A model generated the notes under the pieces. It was not told where the DNA came from and did no database searches. It was given only the letters and a program-made list of their open reading frames with translations. Shown here piece after piece: positions 36,501 through 45,500 of a DNA stretch of 64,000 nt. The position numbers and the translations under genes were made by a program. This stretch comes from Kingdonia uniflora (Eukaryota > Streptophyta > Magnoliopsida > Ranunculales > Circaeasteraceae). Numbering within the stretch: the stretch's first letter is position 1; each line of letters begins with the position of its first letter. The DNA is taken from the NCBI GenBank assembly GCA_014058105.1, contig JACGCM010001329.1:1302001-1366000 (forward strand), written 5' to 3'.

Positions 36501-39500
36501 ACATTTTGTCGAGCACATTCGCACTTGTATCCTTTGTTTCTTCTAGTAGACCTTTTCCTTTGTTAAGAGCCTCTCTTTGCTTTTTTTCCTCATACGTTTC
36601 TTCTGGTTCTTAGTAAAAGCTTTAGGTGCTGCTGAAATCTCTTGTTGACTCTTCTTTGGGTCCTCAACTCTTTGAACTTGTTCCTTGATTACTCTGCATT
36701 CCGCAAAAGTGTGTCCAATGATTTTGCAATGACTGCAGAATTTTGGGGTCGCTCCCAGCTCTACTCTTTGCCAGAAATCACCATCTTCTACTTCCACTAG
36801 AATTTTACTTGGAATTGGCTCCGCAAGATTGATATCAACGAGTACTTTTGCAAAGTATCCAAATTCCATCGTTTTGGAGGAGTGATCAATTTGGATTGGG
36901 GTACCCAAAGTGCGCCCGAGCGCCATCAAGTATCAACTTCCCAAAATTTGACTCCTAAACCCAGGAATTTGAACCATACCAAAGCGTGGGAATTCTTTTG
37001 TTTCTCTGGATCAAATAATGGACTCCAAGGCGACAATCTAAGTAGTTGTTTTCCGATAACCCAAGGACCTCCTGACTAAATCTTATTGCGATCTTCTTCA
37101 TTATCCAAAAATATGGTAATGTAACCTTTGCCCACCGGAATCAGTCTGCAGGTTCCTTTTGGTTTTCAGAGATCGATCGCTTTGGACCGTGCTTCCTGAA
37201 TTGAGATTTTTTGAAGATCCAATCTGCATACAAGATTGAATCTATTTCTTTTTAAACCCCTATTATGAGCTTCGGTTGGCACTTTGATGGATGGAAAGTC
37301 CCCTCTTCTACCTGGGGTGGGGAGTTGCTCAAATGAACAGCTGCAACCCTCTTGTTCCTTCGCTATCTTAGCGTATGTTGGAGCTTCATTTTGATCTCGA
37401 ATTGAATCCCTAAGGAAGGAGCTTTCAATCTCCCAAAGATCCATAAGAATTAAAACGAAATTGGGGAAGAAATCAATAATTAGTCGCAAGTTTGCCACAA
37501 TCGCCAATTTTTAGGGTTTTTCTTCATGACGAGTTTCGGATTTTCAAAGGGAAGCAAAGCTTAGTCGAGGCCATCATTGATCCGGGTAGTCAGAAGAATT
37601 TAATTTCTGAGGCGGTGGTGAAGAATATGGGTTTGGCTACTGTGGCTCATCCTAAGCCGTAGGGTTTGGGTTGGATTCAGAAAGAAGCGGAGTTGAAGAT
37701 TACTAAGCAGTGTACGTTCAAGTTTGCGATTACTGAGAAGTTTATTGACGAAGTGACATGTGAGGTGGTTTCGTTGGACGTGTGTCAAGTCATCATGGGT
37801 AGCCCTTATCTTTGGGACCGAGATGCAATCCTTTACCATAGAGATCGCAAGTATCGTCTTGTGAAGGATGGGACAAAGTTTCATATCAATGCGTGCAAGG
37901 AATATCTCACTGCCAATAATTTAGTAACGACGACTCAGGCGAAGAGGTTGGTTAATGCAAGCGGCAAATTTGTATTGTTGTTGGTGCGACCGGTTCAAGA
38001 GGGTCCGTCGGCTAAGGTGTTGTCTACTTTGGCAATGTCTCCTAAGCAATAAACCGATATGGGGAAGTTGCAAGAGGAGTATGAAGACTTGTTTCTGGGC
38101 ATAGATGAGATGTCCTGCAAGAGGGATGTGGAGCATGATATCACCTTGGTGAATGGCTCATGAAGACTTGTTTCTGGGCATAGATGAGATGCCGCGCAAG
38201 AGGGATGTGGAGCATGATATCACCTTGGTGAATGGTGAGCCACTACCCAATATTGGGTTATATCAGACTTTTGTTATAGAGTATGATGAGATCAATAAAC
38301 ATGTATATGAACTCCTGGAGCAAGGAGTTATTAATCCAAGTTGCTCACCCTGTGGTTCACCGGTGATATTGGTGCCGAAGAAGGATGGGTCTTGGGGGAT
38401 ATGTGTGGATTATTGGGCGTTGAACAAGATTATTGTGAAGAATCATTATCCGCTTCTACGGATTGACAAGCTTTTATATGAGTTGCAGACGGCTCGGTTT
38501 TTCACCAAGTTGGATCTTAAGTTGGGTTACCATCAAGTTAGAATCCGGGAATAAGATACTTGGAAGACAACTTCAAGACCAAACAAGGCTTATTTGAGTG
38601 GTTGGTGATGCCTTTTGGGTTATGCAATGCTCCGGCGACGTTTATGCAGCTAATGAATGAGGTACTTCGTGCTTTTATTGATGATTTTATGATTGTGTAT
38701 TTGGATGATATCTTAATATATAGTCGTACATGGGAGGAGCACCTTGGACATTTACGCAAAGTGTTGGGCATTTTGCGATCACAACAACTTTTTTTAAACG
38801 GGAAGAAGTGTGAGTTTGGGAAGAGGGAGCTAGTCTATTTGGGATTTATTGTTGGTGGCGGCGAGCTTAAGGTCGATCTAGAGAAGGTCTCGGTCATTAC
38901 TAATTGGCTTAGACCTCGTACGACGGAAGTGAGGAGTTTTATGGGTTCTTGTCAGTACTTACGGAAGTTTATTCGGCACTTTTCACAAATAACCCCCCTT
39001 ACATTCTTTAACGAAGACCGGAGTACAGTTTGTGTGGGAAGAACACCATGAAAAGACTTTTCTGTTACTGAAGCGCAAGCTTACGAATGCACCAGTGTTA
39101 ACATTACTCAATTTGCAACAGCCTTTTGAGGTCAAGACAGATGCGTCAGACTATGCATTGGGGGCAATCCTTTTACAGGATGGGAAGCCGGTTGCTTACC
39201 ATTATGAGATGTTTACAGGAGCAGTACACAACTATCCTACCTACGATAAGGAGTTCTACGCGTTACATCAATCAATGAAACATTGACGGAGTTACTTATT
39301 GGGGAAGGAGGGTTGTGGTACATTCCGATCACAAACCATTATAGTTCTTATCTACGCAGTCCAAGCTACAACAAGCTCGCCATATGAAGTGGATGTCGTA
39401 CCTTCAGCAGTTTACCTTATTAATCAAGTATAAGAAAGGAGTGAACAACAAAATGGCTGATATATTATCTCAACCCCCATTACCACCTATTTCCGCTTTG

Positions 39501-42500
39501 TTGGTAGCTATGCAGATACAACCTATTGTTCCTTCTGAGTACGTTTCAGGGTATGACGACGACAAGGAGCTCTGTGTGATTCACGAGAAGTTACTACAAG
39601 GCAAGACATGCGAGTATGTTATGAAGGATGGTTTGATTCACAGGGGCAGTCTACTATGTATTCTGGAGGGTGGAGACCGTTTGTATTGGATTCGAGAGGC
39701 ACATTGTTCCCGGGTGGCAGGTCATTTCGGGGTTGAGAAGACTCTTTTGAATTTGCGGTGTTATGTCTATTAGCTGAAGATGCAGGAGGATGTTGCTCGT
39801 GTGGTTCGTGGTTGCGTGCTATGCAACACATCGAAGCCTTTCAATAGGAAGATAAGACTGTACTTACCATTGCCAGTTCCTAGTCGACCTTGGGAGAACA
39901 TTTCAATGGATTTTAAGGGTAGTTTACCCACGACCAGGTGTAAGAATGACTTTGTTTGTGGTGGTGGATCGATTCAGCAAGATGATTGTTCTTATTCCAT
40001 GCCAGAAGACGGTCACCGGGGAAGGAGCAGCGTGATTGTTTTTCAGAGACGTCTGGAGGTATTTTGGGCTCCCTTATATTATTTATGATAGGGATAACCG
40101 CTTTTTGGGGCAATTTATGGAGATCGTTATGGGGTATGATAGACACTTAGTTAAAGAGAAGTACCGCTTTTCATCCGCAGACTGACGGGCAAACAGAGGT
40201 AGTTAATCGCACTTTGGTACATTTATTATGGGGATTCCATTCTAAGCATCCTAAGACTTGGGATGAGAGTTTACCGTATCTTCAGTTTGCGTTCAACAGG
40301 GCGATTCATGGTTCCACTTTGAAGTCTCCATTTGAAGTTTGTTTGGGGTACTTGCCGTAAAGCCCTTTTGATTTGACGTTTAGTCTTTGTGACAAGATGG
40401 TGTCAGGGAAGGAAGAAGAGGAGCAGGTTAAAGCTCAGCGTTTCATTGAGTAGATAAGCAAGGTTTATGAGGCTGTTGAAGCTCAGTTGAAGAATACTCA
40501 AGCGAAGTATAATGCTCGCCACGATAAGCATCTGGTTGAGTGCACTTTTCAAGAGGGCAACCAAGTTTGGTTGCATTTGGGTAAGGAACGGCTTAAGGAG
40601 GCAGGTAAGAAGCTCAAACCTATCTGTTATGGTCCGTTTGTGATACTCAATAAGATTGGTGACAATGCATTCCAGTTGGATTTGCCACCTTTCATGAAGA
40701 TGTATTCGGTGATTAATGCTGAACATTTGAAGCTGTTTGAGCCGTCTCTTTTAGATGAAGACTTTACAATCGACACTCGCCTACCGTCAGTTAATGACTT
40801 ATGGATGGAAAGGGAAGATCCGTTGCAGGAGGATGGTATTCTAGAGAGGAAAGTTCATACTACAAGACGGGGTGGTATTGAGTCGTTCCGAGTTGGGAAG
40901 AAAGGTCAGCTACCTAGTAAGTTCTGTGTTATTCATACTTTTATGCTAACTAGGGTTTCTCTTCGTATTGTGGATTAGTAGCCGACTAGGGACGGGTACG
41001 AGTCTAGCGGAGGGGCCGCGGATTCCGACGGGACCGACGTCACCGAAAGTTGCAGAGATTGGATTGCGGAGAAACGGAGAAATCACGACAAGTATGTCGC
41101 AAAAAGAGGTCACCGGAGTGGTCGCAATACCAGACAAAGTTATTGGGCAAGTCCATGGAGTGTCACGGTCGTCAGCCGGCGAGAGAGAACGACCTCAGTC
41201 GTTGAGGAGTCAAGGAAGACAAGTTGAGAACGACGCTGTTGCATCCCACGTGCAGGGCACGCAGATACACCACGAAGTTTTCATAAGCAAGGCACGTGCA
41301 GGACGCGTTTGGTCCTCAGCAGATCTATGTACACCAACAGACCCGACCCAGACCATCAACCCGAGTGGGGATGATCCTGTTTTGGTCAGACTAGTGGACC
41401 CGGTGCACCAAACAGATCTAGGCCCGAGTCTATTACCTTATAGAACCACACCAGGTCCACATAACCTAATCCAGGAGCGAGTCTACAACCCCGGAAGGAG
41501 ATACTCATGTCATAGGTCTGATTCAAACACCAAACCAATCACCGAGTCAGCAACAAATACACACGTAGACACCGTCGGTTCAACGCTGTGATAATACCTG
41601 GGGCCAACAATATTTTGAGCCAAACTATGGGGTACCCAGCCAGCCCCTTTCGGCCTTCGCAAGGGCGTATACACATAACGGACACATGATCCATCTCTAT
41701 TAATTGATTGGGATAAACTCCCAATCTTTGATGATTCTCCAAAAGAGGTAGTTACTTTGAAGTTTGTTGGTTCGTTTTGGGATGAGTTTAGAGACTGTTC
41801 AAGTAAGACTTTTGATCAGTTTTTGGGGCCAAACGATGAAATTACGCACAAAATTTTTGGTACAACAATCGTTTCTCTATTTGTAGGCAAACCAAATGGG
41901 TACAACAAGTACCGTAGAAGAATTTGTAGCTGTCCTATACTCAGAGTTGTTTCTTCAATATTCAAAATTCATGGACGAATTTTGATGCATGATTCTAGTA
42001 GAATAGTACAGTTAGTAGTTAATCATCCAATGAACCGACACGAGCTTCCAAATGATGCATTACCCAATCCATTGGGTATATAAGCGAGTTATGGCAAATT
42101 TCGTGGTCATCTTCCCGCTTCTTTCGGCGTGCATTTTTGGTTCTATATTAATGACTTGATGATTTTCCCGCCAGAGTTCATGGTTAAACTCTTTTTAGAC
42201 GGAGATAGTTGATAGGAATCGTGGTCGTATCCACGACCACGCGTAGCACGTTTCGTACATCGTGTGTGCACCTTTTTATTTAGTTATTGTTATTTACTTT
42301 AAATTCATTGAATAATAGGACTAGTTTCCTAATTAGTTTAGTATTAGGGTTTCTATTTGTGCTAGGTCTCTTCTCTTATAAAAGAGAGCCTAAGCTTAGT
42401 TTATTTTTTATGTTGGTTTGAGTGAGAGAGAAAATGCTTAGCCTTAGAGAGTGATGTAAAGTTCGGGGTAAATCTAAAAACCCTAGGTCTTCGACATTTT

Positions 42501-45500
42501 ATTTTATTCAATTGAGAGATCTTAGTTTTAATTGAGATTAATTTGGCTTCCGCAAACGTAGTTTTTAACAATCTTGTATTACTTTTTCTTTTCATGTGCC
42601 TTGGGGTTATATTCTTTTAACCTTGGAAAATTTCTTTTTCTTGCCCAAGTTTATTTCTTGAGAAACCATTTCCCAGGAAACCATTTCAAAATAGGAAGCC
42701 ATGTTTCTCATCTAATTGGGTTGGAAACCTTTTCTCACTTTTTTTTACCTTATAAATTCTCAGGGAAATCACATTTCTCACTTTCTATGGTTGCCAAACA
42801 CCAAAACCGAGAAAACATTTTTTAAGTTTTTTTTTTTTTTTTTCACTTAGTTTCTCACTTTTTTGGCCTACCAAACGGCACCATAAATTATTCTTCCAAT
42901 CTACAAAACGAAGGAAAAAAAAAAACTCATAGGAACTCAATGATACCTGCTAAGAATAGGTTCATCATCTTCAAAGTGATTGGATTCGCTCAAGTGCAAA
43001 GTTTGATATTACATACTGACGGTACTTTTCTCCCCTGCTTATGGTGAGAGATTTATTTATTACACCAGTAGATACGTGCGAAGTGTTTGCACTTGAGAAG
43101 ATGTTTGGGACTTACACATCCTGGAATCTGAAAGCTGCAAACTTCAATTTCCAGTAAATAGTTATAATCAATGTAAAGTTTTTTGTAAAGAGAATGTGTA
43201 AAAGGAGAATCCACAAAACTATAACAACTGGAATTTATTGACCTTTCTATGCCACCATGTTAGGTCGTTGAGCGAGGATTTTCTGCATTAGCAGCGATGT
43301 CCCAGACGTGGGAGAATTCCGTACCTGAAGAAACTGAACATAATGAACCAAGTGAAGCTTCTGTATCTGGTCGGGTTAGCATATCTAGGCAATTTTCAGT
43401 TCTCTTGCAGCATGCTTGGCTCATGCCCACACAAGCAACGGTATGTCCTCACTTTGACGGGAGTGTCAAATCTCCTTTTTGATTATTCTCTTGTAAGTAT
43501 TGTGGAAATCTTTCTTTTTTCATGGATTTTTATATGATAAAGCTGGAAAAGGGGACGAAGGAACTAAACAGAATATTGAGGAACTTGATTTCATCAAAAT
43601 ATGTAGGCAATTTCAAAGTCCCACAATTCTCGGCTACAATGCATACTATCATTAATTAACTATTCGCACTAGCATGCAGCCGAACTTTCTATTAATTCTC
43701 TTATGATGCTAAACCTATTGATGGATTTTGAAATAACAGATATTCATGAATTAGGATAGAGTGTTTCATCTCACACTGATAGAATGCAGAACTCGTGGTA
43801 TCTCTTTGGCATACATTTTCGTTAATTATCAGTCTTTCCCTGTAGTGCTTTTTTGTGAAAGCACTTAAATGCATTGTTTTGGTTATTTGGCAATCATACA
43901 GAAATTATCTTTTAACGGGTCGTGTCCTTCAACATCCAAATTTAAGTTGGAAATCCTGAACAAAGGAGATTGAAATTGGAAAAATTGGGCATAACAAAGC
44001 TAGGCCAAACAAGCCTATCTTTTCGTTTTCTGTTCGTAAATAGTCCACTATTTTATTATACAACGTTCGCGAGCCTTTTTTTTTGTAAGTATCTACCTGA
44101 TCTCGTATATTTTCTTGAAAAGCTTGATACACCAGTAATTGTGTCTTTGACCATGTAACGTTTTAATCTTCATACGGATATGGTCTTATGTTGATCTAAT
44201 ATTTTCAGTTAATAGTTGGCTACTATTGACTGTATTGATCTACAGTTAATACTTGTTCCATCGTAACTTAAATATGCAGGGAGGAGATATTACCAGTATG
44301 ATACCCCCTCCATCATGCATAGATGATGCATCCACATTGCTCTGCTTCATCATTAGATCTGTTACTGGATCCAGTTGTGTTTCAGCTATGAAAATATCAG
44401 AATTGCTTACCATTTGGGCTGACCTTATTACGGACTGGCACGCTTGGGAAGAATTGGAAGACTTGTCAATATTTGAATGTGTCCATGAAGTCATCAATTT
44501 ACACCAAAAGTATGATTTTAAGAACTTCTTTGTTAGAAGATTGCCATCTCCGCCATCCCCACCTGTGCCACAACGTTCCATCATTGAAGGAATTGGTGCA
44601 TTTGTCAATGAGGCTATTTCCCAATACCCATCTGCGACATGGAGGGCTTGCTCATGTGTTCATTTACTTCTCAACACTCCAAATTTCTCTTTTGAAACCG
44701 AAAGTCTCAAACTGTCTTTTGGGGCTGTTTTCAGCCAAGCGGCATTTTCTCGTTTCATAGAAATCCAAAGCAAACCCAGTGCACTGTGGAAGCCTCTGTT
44801 ACTTGCTATTTCGTCTTGTTATTTGTGTTGTCCTGATACAGTTGAGAGCATTTTGAAGATGGAAGAGGATGAAGGATTTACAACTTGGGCAACTTCACTG
44901 GCTTATATTTCCACTAGCTCTTTTGAACCTGGTCTGTCAAATGAGTCCGAGATAAAGTTAATTGGTTAGTAACTGTTAGGTTAGGTTTGTTTTCATCTCC
45001 AAGAAACATAATTTCTTAATAATTTGTAAGTAAAGTTGCTCAGCATTGATGAACAGTGATGACGCTGGTGAAGGTTGTTGAACGACTGCTGGAATCAACT
45101 CTAAGAAATGGGTTGTTGCGAGATTGCTTTGCTTCGTTGATGGAGGCTGTTATACGTCTTAAAGAAGTTCAAGAAGAAGAGGACGATGGGACAGAAGAAA
45201 ATGACGAGGATGAGGAAACTGACGATGACGAGGTATGAGAACCCAAACTCTTGTGTGTGCGTTTAGGTGGTGTAGGCTAAGACGATTTAATACAATTGGA
45301 ATTGCTGTATATTGGCTTCATGTGAAGTTGCGTTTTAGCAATTTTATGTTCTCAAAAGGATATCTATCATGCTCATGAATAAATTATCTGATGAAACTCT
45401 TATGTCTTTGAATATATTACTTTTCTATATGAGATATTATCGTCTTTATATACTATATAATAGTAGCATATTTATTATGTGATCGTATATTTCCTCCTTT

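Larger units (their letters stand above)
31842..37515 (-). mobile_element. L1-type LINE C (innermost level of the nest)
   Basis: A 20-base T run at 31842-31861 is the poly(A) tail of a minus-strand element. Upstream on the minus strand follow RNase H, zinc-finger, RT, endonuclease and then ORF1 with a CCHC knuckle, so the element is close to full length and ends near 37515. No clean target duplication could be aligned (TTTTCTATGTC versus TTTTCTTCATGAC is the best pair), and the gypsy gag zinc-knuckle region is absent around the site, suggesting loss of target DNA. Confidence 0.85.
30169..40977 (+). mobile_element. Ty3/gypsy retrotransposon B (middle level of the nest)
   Basis: Inserted in element A with the duplication GTAGC (30164-30168 and 40978-40982). 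The 5' LTR is complete (593 bp). The 3' LTR is reduced to its last ~56 bp, yet the duplication directly after it is intact, so the loss was internal and came after insertion. Between lie gag, protease, RT, RNase H and integrase pieces in order, without a chromodomain. LINE C interrupts the gag/protease boundary. Many stops and small frameshifts make it inactive. Confidence 0.9.
29112..42570 (+). mobile_element. LTR retrotransposon A (outer level of the three-level nest)
   Basis: Two LTRs of exactly 361 bp (29112-29472 and 42210-42570) are flanked by the perfect 5-bp duplication ATCTT (29107-29111, 42571-42575). By eye the LTRs differ at about 27 positions. A primer site TGGTACCGGAGC lies three bases past the 5' LTR and a purine tract AGACGGAGATAGT precedes the 3' LTR. 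Without the inserted gypsy B (30169-40977), the interior is about 1.9 kb and encodes no polymerase, so A is non-autonomous, like element D. It is in sense orientation in importin intron 16. Confidence 0.9.

Noticed and set aside
31826..37530. Target-site duplication of LINE C (TTTTCTATGTC and TTTTCTTCATGAC)
   Set aside because: The match is imperfect and gag sequence is missing at the junction, so it is not claimed.
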